Part shown: positions 1 to 12,700 of the stretch, in pieces
Layout of the letters: each line of letters begins with the position of its first letter
Numbering within the stretch: position 1 is the stretch's first letter
NCBI GenBank assembly: GCA_900618795.1
Contig: UYJD01000019.1
Span: 310,001 to 374,000, forward strand
Direction: 5' to 3'
Length of the DNA: 64,000 bases
Source of the DNA: Cyanodermella asteris
Lineage: Eukaryota; Ascomycota; Lecanoromycetes; Ostropales; Stictidaceae
Notes under the pieces: generated by a model
Databases searched by the model: none
Seen by the model: the letters and a program-made list of their open reading frames with translations, nothing else
What the model was told of the DNA's origin: nothing
Position numbers and translations under genes: made by a program

Positions 1-1729
1 GGCGAGGTTGAGGAACGGATGCAGCATGTGAATGTGCTGCTTGTACTTGTCCATCAGAGTCATCATCATAGACCACTCCAGATTGAGCGTTCCATCGAGC
101 GTGAGTCCACCAAGACTTTCGTCTCTGCCGCCGAAGAATTTGCCTTCTGAAAGGTATGGACGACCCAGGTCGGTGCCCCATATATCTTGTGATGTGACAA
201 TGTCGTCCGTTGCCGGACTGGCCGGGCTGCCAGGTGCGGGAGGCACGAAACCTTCAAACCGATCCTGGCTCTGTCCTCGACCGTAATAGTGCAAGACGCC
301 CTTCTGTTCCTCGAGTTTCATCACATAGTTCTCGTCGAGTTGATAGCCGTTAAGAATGTCCTTGATCTTGCTCCACCGGAAGAGGCGATGAGCACCAGTG
401 GTGTGGGAAATCGTGACAGGACCGCCGGACTCGCCGATGGTATTTCCTTCGCCCGTGCTTGTAATGACGCCGCTAGCTGTCCACCTCGACTGATCGTATG
501 CCAACGATCCTCCAAGGCGTTGACGCTTGGCGGGGTGACTCTCGCTTGGTGTCGAGGGATGGGCGTTGTTACTCGAAGGTCGAATTTGGGCAGTGATGGA
601 TCCGCCCTCTTGACCCTGCTGTTGGAGAAGTAAAGCCAACACTTGTTGAATTTGCTGCTCCATCTTGTCAAGGCGATCGTCGTGACCCGCTTGACCCTGC
701 TTGATGGAGTCGTACTTGTCCATAATCTCCTTCTGTGCGCGTTCGTGCTTGGCCGGGGGGATGTCCTTGTACTTGCACTCGGCGTTATTATCTTTGCAGT
801 GCCCGCACTGAGGTTTGCCTTCATCGCACTTTGCCTTACGGGCGCGACAATTCTCGCATGCCTAATCATGGTCAGAGACGGTGAAGCGGGAACATTAGTA
901 GAGATCTCACCTGCGTGGCTCTTGCGTTCTTCTTAGGGCCCTGAAGCGGCCCCATTCCTTGATAGTTGTTGTATACGGGAGTATTGGGCGGATAATCCAT
1001 TGGGGGACCGGCATACTGTGCATGAGCCAGAGGCGCGCCTCCTGGAGGTGGTGCTGTTCCCATAGTGTGAGGGTTGTGGGGGCCTCCGGGCGGTGGCTGG
1101 TTCATGGGCATTGCATGATAGTTTCCGTTGGGTTGTTGAGGGTCGGGGTTCATATAAGGGCCGGCACCAGGATCTACCGGGGCCATGTCTCCCGGATGGC
1201 CGGTATGACTTGGACCATATGGCTGCCCGTAGTCCTGACCGAATTCCGTATTGACGGGTCTCATCGTTGGCTGGGGAATATGCTGCGCCTGCTGCGCGTC
1301 GTCTGGAGAGCGCGCAGGGCCGGGCATGGCACCGCTCTCGCGGCGGAGAGGATGATGGGCTCCTGGCTCGGCAAAGGGCGGGCGTACGTCGCGATTCGGA
1401 GTGCTGTACCCAGAGCCCGGCTGCCCATATTGGGGTTGCTGCTGGGGCGGCGCTGTCGGCGGCTGCTGCTGCTGCTGTTGATGTTGATGTTGGTGTTGCT
1501 GCTGCTGCTGGTCTGCGGGATTCCGGGCGTCGTAGGGTGAGGGCGGTACCTGGCTGTAGGCCGGATGAGGGAGAGGGGCGCCACCGAAAGTGGCGTTGTG
1601 TAACTGAAGTTGCGGTGTCGGGGGAGCTGTACGCTGATTGTAATGCTGGTGCTGCATACGCTGGATTGATGCGTTCCCGGCCGAATCCAATCGTTGTCGC
1701 TTGACAGCCTCGGAACCTATATCCTCCAT
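1..1729 (-). CDS. Zn2Cys6 zinc-cluster transcription factor (3' end outside window)
   Basis: Fungal-specific nuclear transcription factor; the target genes cannot be told from the sequence. Exon 1 is 911-1729 (273 codons, ATG at 1729). A 48-nt intron (863-910, gtgaga..ttag) follows, and exon 2 reads open from 862 to the left edge, so the C-terminus is missing. The joined product has an N-terminal KRQR-type nuclear signal near residue 10 and a long Gln/His/Pro/Gly-rich region with a polyQ tract. The zinc cluster is at residues 275-302 with spacing C-X2-C-X6-C-X6-C-X2-C-X6-C (C275, C278, C285, C292, C295, C302). A linker and a short coiled coil (about 320-345) of the type used for dimer contact come next. 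The last visible residues (MLHPFLN) fit the start of a fungal_trans middle domain. The intron lies immediately before the cluster, so the DNA-binding part is internal rather than N-terminal. Family assignment is firm; orthology is unknown. Confidence 0.9.
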
Positions 1730-3303
1730 ATCAACCTGAGTAACGCAGGCTGCTCATCCATGGGCAAGAGCGCTGTAACGGCGGCCGTCCAGATTCGACC
1801 CTCTGCGGAAGGTGTAGCAGAGCGACGACTGGAGAGAAGGTGCGGACTCGAGGCAGCGTTTGTGCTTCTGCCGCACGCAACGGACGAAGCACTGTTCGGT
1901 CACGCAACGAATGCAGCAAGCCGCTCCAGGCAAATCAAACACCGGCAGCCGTGGCGAAGCTTTGGTGTATTTCCCCCCCTTGGTGGGCCTCTCCTGTCTT
2001 GCTTTTTCTTCCCTCTGCGCCGGTGACGATGATGATGTGGGGATACGCCGCAAAGCGGTCGATCGGACCAAGTCTGCACACCTGGGGCACCAGTCAGCGC
2101 AAACTGCATGTCAAGATATGGATATAGCGCGCGCGCGAGAGGGACGAAGAACCGGGGTGGGCAAGCACTGCCGACTCATGTCAAGGCACGCTTGGGGAAG
2201 AACTTACTAAGAGGACCTGGAATTGGACGCAGTGTCACCAGCCTGCTCCGCTTTCGTGCAACAGCACAAGGCAAAGATGAGCGCAGCGCTGAACCTGCAG
2301 CAGACGCAGACGAATAGATAAGAGAACCGATGGCAAATGTCAACAGAGGGCGCGACAGTGACTGAGCTGCAGCGAGGGGGCGGTCAAAGTACGTTGGTGT
2401 GGCAGAGCGGCTGGAGACCGGGGATATACTGTGCGTGCAGAAGACTGTAGGAAGACGCAAGTACCTGTCGTGCTTGGTCGGGGTCGGAGATGGACCGCGG
2501 CGATGTATGTAAGTAGCTGAGTGGGATACGTCAAAGGTGGAAAAGGCTTCGAACAAGGATTGGGGGCTCAGCGACAATAGTTAAGGGCAGATCTGATATG
2601 ACAAGGGAGGGATGGTGTAGAATAAGTCTCGTACCGCAGCCGGGCAGCTGTTGAGGACTCGTCGCCGCATTAAAGGGCGGACCCACGATCATCGCCTGTC
2701 GACCGTACTGCCGGGAGAACGTCTCGAACGAATAATGTCCAGGCAGATAGCCGGCTATGCCGGCCGCAAGGGCGTCTGGCTATGGCGTTATGGTGACGGC
2801 TCATTCGCTGCAGCAGCTGCTGCTGCTGCTGGGCGGCGAGAGTAGGTCGGACCTGGGATCTACCAGAGATGCGTCCTAGCGCGACGCACAGCTAACTCTG
2901 CTTTGCGTCGCGTTGTTGCAGCCAGGGCCCTACCTAAACCTCACCTTGCAGTGAAAATACAGTAAAGTAACAGACCAGCGACGGCGCGTACCGTACCACG
3001 AGCACAGAGCCAAGCACCAAGCTCGCCTGTTACGACGCCAGCCCGCCCCACGAAAGCGGAACTCGTCCTTCTGCCCAAACATTCGGGCTGCCGTAGCTCA
3101 GTAGGTGGTTTGCTCGGCGTGGCGAAAAGCCCAGCAAGCAGGAAGCGAAGACACTCACGGAGTACCTCCGTTGCGACAGTCGTTCCGTGGTACGCCGACC
3201 GTGAGACGCCAGACTGGAGATTCACCGCAAAGTCGAGCAGAAGGCCTCTCAAAAATGTAGGCCTTTGAAAGGTATCTTACGGTATAATACGAGCGTTGAT
3301 AAT

Positions 3304-3342
3304 TCTCTCCCTCTCTCTCTCTCTCTCTCTCCCTCTCGCTCT
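3304..3342. repeat. (CT)n microsatellite
   Basis: Nearly pure CT dinucleotide run with a few CCT interruptions, in non-coding sequence. It creates an artificial Arg-Glu run in a minus-strand frame, which is a reason not to believe that ORF. Confidence 0.9.
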
Positions 3343-3810
3343 CGACGTGGTCGCCGCTGGCGAGTGTTTGACAGTCGACAGCCCATCCTTGTCCTGCCAG
3401 GATCAGACCTTGGGACATGACCTTGTAATAACCCTAAACCGCAGCAACAATGTGTTTGGCCTTCAAATTGCGGAAACGGGATGGCAATAATTCGGCAACG
3501 CTCGCTTTCTTGCCCTTCAAGACGGACAGGACGACTTTACTCGTTGCGAACGGGGCAGGTAAGAAAAGCGGTTCATCCGCTCCTTGCCGCGTTTCGACGT
3601 AACCTTCGACTCGTGTAAAATACTGGCAATCAGAACATCCGTGGTTCGAGCACGGGTACCAGTAAAACGCAGCTACAGGCCACCCGGTACTTTTCTGCGT
3701 CCCTGCCACACCATGTCATCACGTACCTGCTTCCACTGGGAAACTTGCAATCCAGGGCCAAGCCAGCTGATCACCATGTTCTGCTGGCCAACGTATCTGT
3801 AACAGACCTC

Positions 3811-4194
3811 TCAACCCTGTTGGCCATCGATTAGCCAAAAGAGCCAGTCGTACTCGTTGCTGCCGAAGGCGAAGAATTTTTTAATTTTTTTTCGCGAATC
3901 GCAAAACAGTGCAAGCTTCCAGGTTTCACGCTGCAATAGCGTAGCGTTCCCAAGAATCATTATTCGATCTTCCGGCACGTCGAGATCGAAATGACGAGAT
4001 ACCAGCGAATGGCAATTACGGTTTGTCAGTGTCGTGCGGCCTGCGCCCAGCTTGACATGTTCCATTGGCTGCCGAGAGGAAATAAGGCGCCAACTGTAGC
4101 ACAAACACAACGCCAGAGCGAGTATGGTCAACCAGCTAGCCAACATGGGAAGCCAACCTCGAGGCGCTATCGACGTATTCGTACTGTAGCCCAT
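3811..4194 (-). CDS. Doubtful small membrane protein ORF
   Basis: A 127-codon frame with an ATG at 4194. Residues about 13-36 form a convincing hydrophobic segment (WLPMLASWLTILALALCLCY) followed by a basic residue, and the rest is a mixed charged and hydrophobic tail rich in Phe/Trp near its end. I do not recognise the family. It stands alone in a gene-poor region, and no intron that extends it into the neighbouring frames could be justified. Isolated hydrophobic frames of this size arise by chance, so this is only a candidate. Confidence 0.2.
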   Translation of the reverse strand: MGYSTNTSIAPRGWLPMLASWLTILALALCLCYSWRLISSRQPMEHVKLGAGRTTLTNRNCHSLVSRHFDLDVPEDRIMILGNATLLQRETWKLALFCDSRKKIKKFFAFGSNEYDWLFWLIDGQQG

Positions 4195-6799
4195 AGTAGC
4201 CTCGCATTATGCTGTCAGGGCGAAAAGGTCTAGGTCCTTGCAAGGATATGCTTGCGAGTCATTATTAGCAGACGAGCTGGTCTTCCTCTTCGGACTTGGA
4301 GATTGGCCGCGCACGTGGGAAGCAAGCCATTTGTCAAGGCCGGAAAAGTTTAATGCCGACAAGGAAGGTGTCGAACGCCAGATACGTACCCGGTGGCAGA
4401 GAAGACAGCTGCAGAAGGTCTGAGAGAACGGTCGCCACGAACGCCATATGGTGGATGGTGGAATGACAGGCCATTTTGCATGATATCACTGGCTACCGAA
4501 GGTGAAGGTGTTCTATGCAAGAGTTTGCTGCAGATGCCACAGATACCCGGCCAGCTGGAACTGGCGTCGGAGCAGCTGTCTCGAGCCCAGCCGAACGATC
4601 CACAGTGGAGCTGTGACGGCCAACTGGGAGGGCGCAAGGCTCCCGCAACGCTGAAAGACCAGTGAGTACCGGACAGGCGGGGGAAGCCGAGGCCCTAAAG
4701 ATCAGCCTGCGGACGGCTTTCGTTCGTGTGCAGAATACATGCAGCCGGCAGACGTGCAACCGACTGGCTGCTTGGATGCTGTCGCTGTTGCCAAGTATCG
4801 AAATGCCAAGCAAGGCAAAGAGCTTGTTGAAGCAATATCACGCTCTCACTGGAGGCCTCAACTGTGATTCCGGCCGAGGGGCCGGCATGCTGCCGATGCT
4901 CTCGCGTACAACAATCGCCGATGACGCTGCGCATGCGGATGTGATAATAAAGAGTTTTTGCAGTGAAACGGCCTTGTTGAACGGCTACCGGAGTCTTTTT
5001 CCAGTCAAATCCTGGTCCACGAGTCATGAGGATAATGAGACAGCAGGGAAAAATCCCGGCTGGCTGTCGGATTCTGGCTGGCACGTGTTGCTGACCACCA
5101 GTACGGGGGCATCCGAAATATGGCCCTTGGGAAGCCCTGAGTAACCGGGCTGGACGGGAGGGCGGCGAGCAAAGCGCAAAGCTGCCCAAATGCTGAGGCT
5201 CGTCGCTGTCAAGAGGGAGAAGAATATACCTACTGAGCTTTTTTTTTTTTTGTCGAATTCAAAAGTATGTAGCACAGATGTTAAAGGATTTAGGGAGCCC
5301 CTGCTTCGTTAGCTCGCCGCGCCATCGACCTGACAGCTGCTGGCGGATCCTTCAGGGCGACAAACAGACCAGTCGCAGGAAGCATCTCAGTTTTGGCGAC
5401 GCACAGAAGAGCGAGAGCGTTGAAGCTGAGACTCGTGGCGGGTGGGGCTGGGCGCGTCTGATCTATATTTCCCGCCCGTATCACCTTGTTTCATGCTTCC
5501 AGAGACCGCACGGTCGGTGGCGATGCGTCGCTGCCATAGCTGCTTCAGTCGGTGATCAGCATCTGTTGCAAACGTTGCACACGAGATACATGGGTACATA
5601 ATTACTTGCCGACCAAAGATGGCGCGGCAGAGCTCAAGTCCTCCGAGGAACGACAACGTCAAGGAGGCGGCATCATGTTCTCCACCTTCGCGCACTGATC
5701 TTGGGCAGGATCATGCTTCAATCGTCATTGTCGGTGCCTTACTGGGGCCGTCGCAAGGAGGCCCTTGTTCACAGAAAGGAGGTTATTGGGTCTGCTACCG
5801 CTCGGTTCTGGTTCCGGTTGTCTTCTTTTGGGCCCATGACAACGGGCAAACTCACCGCTTGTCTGCCCGCAACGGGTCTCCCGCATGCATGACCAGCGTC
5901 AATATCTCGTTATCTTTTCCCTTGTCACAGCCGAGTTCTAGGTCGAGCGTTGTGGTGGGCAGGCAGTGCCTTTCGGCTGCTGATCGGCAGTATCATTTCA
6001 CCGCCGGTCGCAGCGTCAGGTGTGTGTACAGTAGAGGCTGCACACGGCTATCGCAGAGCAGTGCAGCGAGCGAGGATCGGAAGTTCGGTAGCGTGTACGT
6101 CTGTACGTACTGGCAGCGATTTCTGACAGGGATGAGGGGGCGGCGCTGTGTGAGGAACATTGGGGGGGGGGGTTGAAGGAATGCGTGCCGAAGGCTGGCT
6201 GCCCACTTCCCGATTCGGCCCAGCAGAGCACAATATTAGTCTAGAGCACTCACCACTTTCGGCAAGACACTCAATCAATTTGACCAGCCCTCACTTTTCA
6301 GGCAGCCCGCAAGCCGCACTAGCACTTCTCACCTTCTTCCTCGTCGTCGCCGCTCGTCTCTCGTTGTAGCTACATACAGGTCATCGTCGTCATGGGACAC
6401 ACGCTCCTCTGCGCTCTGGGTCCAGATCGCGCCAGTTGCTGAGTATGCTACATCGTCACATCAGGGCCACAGTCTTTCACTGTCAGGCCGAGGCATGATG
6501 CTACTCCTGACCTCAAGGCGCTGCACCTCGCAATGTTGCACTCTCCAGATTCTACAGAGAGAGGAAAAATCTTCGGCATTCGTTCCTCGCGGACCCAGAG
6601 CCATCTCCTGCTGCCATCTAGAACCACTGCACAGTTTTTGTAACCTGGCCTTCTGGAGTCTTCAAGCTTTTGCCACGAAACAAAAAAATGAAAAAAATGA
6701 AAAATGATAAACGTTCTGACCAGGCTACTACCTATTCACCAGCCTCTGGACAAACTTGAGCAGTTGTTCTCTCATTGCAGGCATGAGACCAACCTGCTG

Positions 6800-9700
6800 G
6801 CTACCTAAATCTGATCTTTGGCCCTGGAGTTGACCACATATGAATGGCCTCCACTCTGGACTGCCTCGCGGCCCGACGATGGCTTCTCTGCTCTCATTGT
6901 TGACCATCATTCATTTCACAAGGCTGTACAGGGTAGATTTCCTCGGTATAAATCGTTCGCTTGGTATGCATGGCGTTTCGCCCACATATTTCAAACCAAC
7001 ACCGTGCAATATGACGATTACCGGGCCATAGGCCGCTTGCTAGATCAATTTCCAATATGACCTCCAAGTCTCACAAATTACTTACACAATCGACCTTTGG
7101 AGCTGCTGTACTCTACACTGCAGCTTGGGTAGCGTACCGCAATCTGAGACTCCAATGCTACCTGACACAGTCAACCTTGTCCATCACGAGATGAGTCTTG
7201 GCGGCAAGGAGGATCACGGGCTTTTCTAGGTAAGAGCTCAGGCTTTGGATGGCTCCAGAGCAGCGACTGATACTTCTATCAGGGAAGCGTCGTCCTAGAG
7301 GTGTGCCTGCTGTTACCGGTGAATATGGTCAATGTCGCTCATTGTGCTCAGTGTCTCGGGCTACCATCTCATTAGAGCTCGGCGTATATCCCCATCATAA
7401 TGCAAACAACCAACGGAATCTGACCCGTGGCATCCGACAACGCTTGCTTCCAACCCTCGCAACAGATCTCTTGTCAGCGCGGGGCAAGCCTCGCCAGTTA
7501 GCCAACCATGCCTCTTGCGCTTTCGCCAATCGACCAGGAAGCAGTAACTATGGATCTCAAGAATGATTCTCTACCTGTCGTTGCGATCGTGACCCCACAA
7601 AGCTCCACCAGGAATTTCTGGACTGAGGCACGCAATCGGGCGAGTTCGTACTATTTCCAACTCAAATGCGCGTCCATGCACTGAGACGGGCGGCACCTCA
7701 TGTCGCATTTCCGAAAGCATCTTGACCAGAGATGAGTGGTGTCGTGAGTCTGCACGATGATGAAGGAGCAGACCACTCCAGTCCGCCCAGATCTCGAGCC
7801 TTGTGGAGCTCCTGCATAACAGATACTGCATGCCTTCCGATCGCTCATGCTAGCCATCTTGGTCATTGAGCCAAAGCTCGACCGCTTTTCGAGTCATGTC
7901 GTTGGTTCATCGAGGGGCCTTAACAGGCTTGAGTTGCCCGCATGGCCGTTCCGCTGGACACACCAGATCCGATCCTTTGCAGACAGGCGCCACAACACCA
8001 GCCGTGCTTACCACGATCGACAGAGCCGGAAGCCGGGATAGATCTGCTCCGATCATTTTTGCTTCCTGTATATTTGCACACCATCTTTATTTAGAGGTTG
8101 ATGGTGCACTTTCTCTTGGCCAATCGACGACCGACGGCAATGTACAGGTGGATGGAATCGCTACGGGATGGTGTATCGCAAGCAAGACATTGCACACCGG
8201 AGTCCGGGATCGTAAGCTAAGGTAAGAAGAAAAGCTCCGTCGCCAACCTCGCACAGGAGTCGCACTCGGAAAAGATGAAAAGTGACAGGACTACTCGCCC
8301 CATAGATTCTTTCTCCACAAGCTGGGCTATCTGCAAGGAGGAGACCGCCAGCCTTCTCGATCGGGGCACTGTTCTCCCAAGATGATTGTCCTAAAAGGTG
8401 ATGGTCGCAACGCGGCGCGACGCCAAAATGCCTGGTTTCGGTCGCATCTCCCGCGAGCTATTCTCGATGAAGGCTGACGGCAAACGTGCGTCTGATGTGG
8501 CTTGCTTTTCGCAGCCAGACAGGTGACTCGACCAGCCACAAACTTCTTGCAACGAAAATTCGTCGGCCCGGTAGCGTCATTACGAGCATTGGCTTTCTCT
8601 GGTTGACCAATCACTGCGAGGGCATGTTGACGACCATGAGCTCGAGAGCAATAATCGCAGGTAGCATTCAACTGCATGTCTCAGGGAACATCATCTGAGA
8701 CATTCTGAGGCGGAGAGTGGTGCACGTCTGCGAACACGCAATCTTGCTTGCACGAGGTCGTGCGTGGCCTGTCTCTGACACCTCCGTCTCACTTTGATGT
8801 CCCCCGCTCATCTGCCGCCTCCGGCTTGCTCTATAGCACAGTGACCGCCATCGAGCTCGAAAGGGAGCCCTTCCCCATCGTCTGGCTTGCCAATAGCTGA
8901 CGGTCCTTTCGAATACACATGACCGACATGGATCAGAAGGCCTGGGAGGCAGATCGAGTCTGGGCAATCCTGCATGTATTCGCATGGCCATGTCGTGTCT
9001 CAATCCTGCAACGATGCAGGCATGTCGTGATGATCAGTCGAGGGTTGAAACGAAACCGCGAAGACCGGACTGGGCGTGAGATGTGCATGTGTGTATTGCC
9101 TAGATCGGTATAATGGTAGAAATATCGAGAACAAGGGGAGCTGCTCGTTTGGCGGCCGATTGCAACTGCTGACGCGCGCCGACCAGTAGAGATGCGGACC
9201 GATACAGGAAGTCTATCGCCGTTTCGACTCCGGATGTCGCTTGGCGATTGCAGAACATGGTAACCCTGCAGGAGATTGGAGCAGAGATTCCAAATTATCC
9301 GTTCCGAGACGTGGGTACGACCAATAGTGGCCACGAATCGAATTGTGCCAAAGTGCTTTTAACATGTCATTCGACAATCACGACAGCGAGGCTGCTGACC
9401 CTGCAGTGAATCGCACGCCAATCACTCGCCGATGGTGGGGAAATCGATAACGAGCAGGCGTGAGATGGGCTCGGCGAAGTGTGTCAAACCGGGATGCCGG
9501 CGGTGGCCGTTGGACGATTGGAGATTGGACCCCTGCTGATCACACAAGCATCATCGACGAGGTCGGCTTTGGACCTCCGCAGTCGTTGCGATGGCGTACA
9601 CGACCGCCCGAGACGCCTTTCAATGGCCGATATTGTGTGGCAGCTGGCGATTTCCCACGAACCCGACTGATTCCTGAAGCGCAACGCCCGAACCTCGTGT

Positions 9701-12700
9701 ACCTTGCAAGTTGGCAAACGCAGCGGGTCACACCTCTCCATCTCTACAATTACCTCTTGACCTTCTGGTGCCTCTGCGGTGGTCGGACTGGTGATACCAC
9801 GCAGCATGACAAGTGCTGCAGGTACGAGAGACAGCCCGATTGACCCGAACTTGCCTCTTCATGGCCACGTGTGAGTTATTCCGAAAGCGACGAGTGCTCG
9901 ACAAGCAGTAAGTGTCTTGCTCTGCGCAGAATGCTCCCGCCTTCAGCCGCTGCTCTGATGCTGGGGCGCACCGCTGCAATCTGTATGGGACATGAAGCAC
10001 GGTGCCTTCATGCTTTCTTCATCCCGCTGGACCGGCACGTATGGAAAGCTGGCCCTTGTCAGCCCAGCTTCCGGTCCAAACACCAGCGCCGATAGGTACG
10101 CCTCCTCCAGCCTCCAAGGCATGATCCTAGTTCGACGCACGCTCCTACGCACGCGTACAGGACTCCAGCCCGTATGCGTGTCATTGAGCTCGGGGGAAAT
10201 CCTTCATTCCTTGGGCCTGCCTCTTCTCACCGTGCTGCGGTGCCGATCGTGGTCTAGCTCTGCCACTGAGAGCACGCCCACTTCAACTTCAGGACAAGTG
10301 TGTATGCAGCCGCAGCTCTCCCACCCGATCTAGCGGATCTGACAAACATCTCGTCGAACAAGATGCGTGTCGATTGCGAGATCTCGTTTCGGAACTTGAA
10401 TTAGAAATCAATCCTGCGACCCTCCCGCGTCTCTCACATCACAGATTGTTTCGCCCCTCCACCTCCACCGGCAGGATGGATACTGCCGTCATTGTTCAGA
10501 CCCGATACAGGACTGCTCGTCCCGTACCTCTTGCTCTTGCCCAGCTTCACCTTGCCGCTTTTGTATGCATGATGGAAAGTACGGCGACGACCTTTTCCTT
10601 GCTGCGTGTCTGCCCCTGCATGGTACCGATGCGGTGGCGAGAGCAAAGTACATTTGTAGAGACTGCTCACCATCGTGCATTGCATGCTGCGGGTCATCGC
10701 TATTGGGACTATCGATACACGTGGAGACATGGGAGGAAGACACGAGGCTTGGGGTACGGCGAAGCAGGTCTGATCCCATCCGGGGTGATTTGCATGTCCC
10801 ACCTTGTTCTCTAACTTATGCAACCAGATCCTGGTAGCGACGCATCGTATTCACAGAATCACGTTTGCCTTGGTGTTTTGCACCATGTCTCTGCTGTTGA
10901 GGATACAGTTGATCGCTCCTTCCATGCGCGAAATCAGCTGCCCTCCCTGATCAGCTGACCAAACCGCGGCTCTCAACTATCTCAGCAGTATCGTTCACAA
11001 GTGCTGGCTTCTCTTCTTGCAGACGACAATCAAAGAATTGCTTCCTGGATTTCGTTGTGCTTCTGCTTCGCTCAAACACTTTGGCTGCTGCCAAATGGTG
11101 AGAGAATATGAGATCGCAGCAAGTTCTTGCAGCTGGCTTCTACTGCTTGCAAAGAGCCTCAAGTTCATTTTATTCACTATCACGCATGCTCTCCAAATCT
11201 GTGCCGACATGGCGTTCGACTTTGAAGATGTTGTGCTGTTCGCTTACAGTATCCGAGCCATGGCGAGCAACAGCGTTGCCCACGGTGCTCATGTGGTTTT
11301 TCCGACTTGACTGATTGCGGAGCATCCTCCACCAACGTCTCTGAGCCGCAACACAGCGGAGGCGTCTCTAATTGAGCCAACAGCAGTCACACTGCGCTTT
11401 CGAGCCAAGCATCCGTCGAGTGCACGGAGAGGGCGACTCCCCGCTGGGCCAAGAACAAGAAAGCTGTGTCGTTTGCTGACCACGACACTGCCGGATTGGC
11501 CTTCGCCTTGAGGGATCCGCAATTTCCAGATTGTGATCTCGGGGACGCCGGTGGCTTGGGCCTCTGGACGGCACTTTCAATACATCAAACCCATCTGTCG
11601 CGGTCGCTATGACAGTGGCCGTCTTAGGTGCTCTGCGACAAGGACAATTCGAGTCCAATTCGTCTTTGCCAGGGAGTCCAAGACAGCTCTCAACAGTTGA
11701 GCAACACCAAGAGCCAGGTCTTCCGAAGCCAATGGCTCTGCGACGACACGGCTCAGGGTGTGATGGTCAAGGTCATCGCCCAGGCATCTACCTAATCTTG
11801 ATCTCATGGGTAGTCGCTCGGCTGAGATCACCCCAAGGTCTGTAGCGCTGTTTGCATAGGCACTTGTGCAAGCACCTTTGAAAGTGCCAGTCGCAGCACA
11901 TCCTCCAAAGCAGTCTTGTCAGGAAATCAAAAATACACCACACAGGCTGCAAATCATGTCTGTTTTCTTCCCGCCTTGGGCTGCAATCCGATGGACAGCC
12001 GTGTTCGAGGCCCATCTTACTGGCAGCTCCAACATCGTCTGGGCGTGTCCTAGCAACGACATCTCCGCTTGGTTCTCAGCGAGGGCAGTCAGTCGTAACG
12101 CCATTCGCAGATGGCAGTTCAAACATGTCCAAGTGCACTCTGAGTGGCTGTGGGCACCCAGGCCGCGTTATGGACGCGTTGTCCCGAGCGCTTCCAGAGG
12201 CAAGCTACGACACATCCAAGGCCAGGTTGCCAAGCATACAACAGTGGTTTGGTATCCGACCTCATGGGCGAGGCTGCTCACTCGGGGCTGCCGCGTTACC
12301 CGTGAGCAGGTTGGTAATGGCTCGGCTGTTTTGGAGCGACGGCGCTTTGAGGAGAGATGTTTTGAACAAACAACAGCGTCGACTTTTGTTGGCGAGCTGT
12401 CGTAAGCTCAAGTCCGGAGCCGGGAGCCAACCAGCGGTCGGCCGGAAAGTCCGTCCGGCCGGAACTTCAAAATGGCTATGCTTACCTAGAGTTCTGACCC
12501 CAGACATGGTAACTCGGGTCGATCATTGATGCCCAACCCACCACTTTACGTCGTGCTATCTATGTTGTCCGGCCACTCAGAAAGCTGACAAATCTCCTCT
12601 GACCCCGATCCAAATTGTTCTAGAAGGCGCAGCCCGGGTTTAGCTGCGATTTGAGCGTAAGCCTCGGCTTTTAATGCCCCTGTTTTCAAGCCCATGAAAC

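Larger units (their letters stand above)
1730..6799. other. Gene-poor intergenic stretch, left half
   Basis: I find no protein gene I can defend here. Reading frames are short, overlap on both strands and show no recognisable domain or consistent codon use. The first few hundred bases must hold the promoter and 5' leader of the zinc-cluster gene. Simple sequences present: a CTG run (about 2809-2832), a CT run (3304-3342), a T tract (5238-5251) and G11 (6162-6172). An A-box-like string at about 3088 has no matching B box, so I do not call a tRNA. A weak membrane-protein ORF at 3811-4194 is listed separately. Confidence 0.55.

Noticed and set aside
3085-3135. tRNA-like A box (TAGCTCAGTAGG)
   Set aside because: No B box (GGTTCGANNCC) at the right distance and no acceptor stem pairing.
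3625-3665. T-arm-like hairpin with GGTTCGAG
   Set aside because: The stem is out of register with the required TTCRA loop and no 5' half of a tRNA can be found.
10374-10814. 146-codon frame in the gene-poor region
   Set aside because: Overlapped by equally long frames on the opposite strand, no domain, irregular composition.
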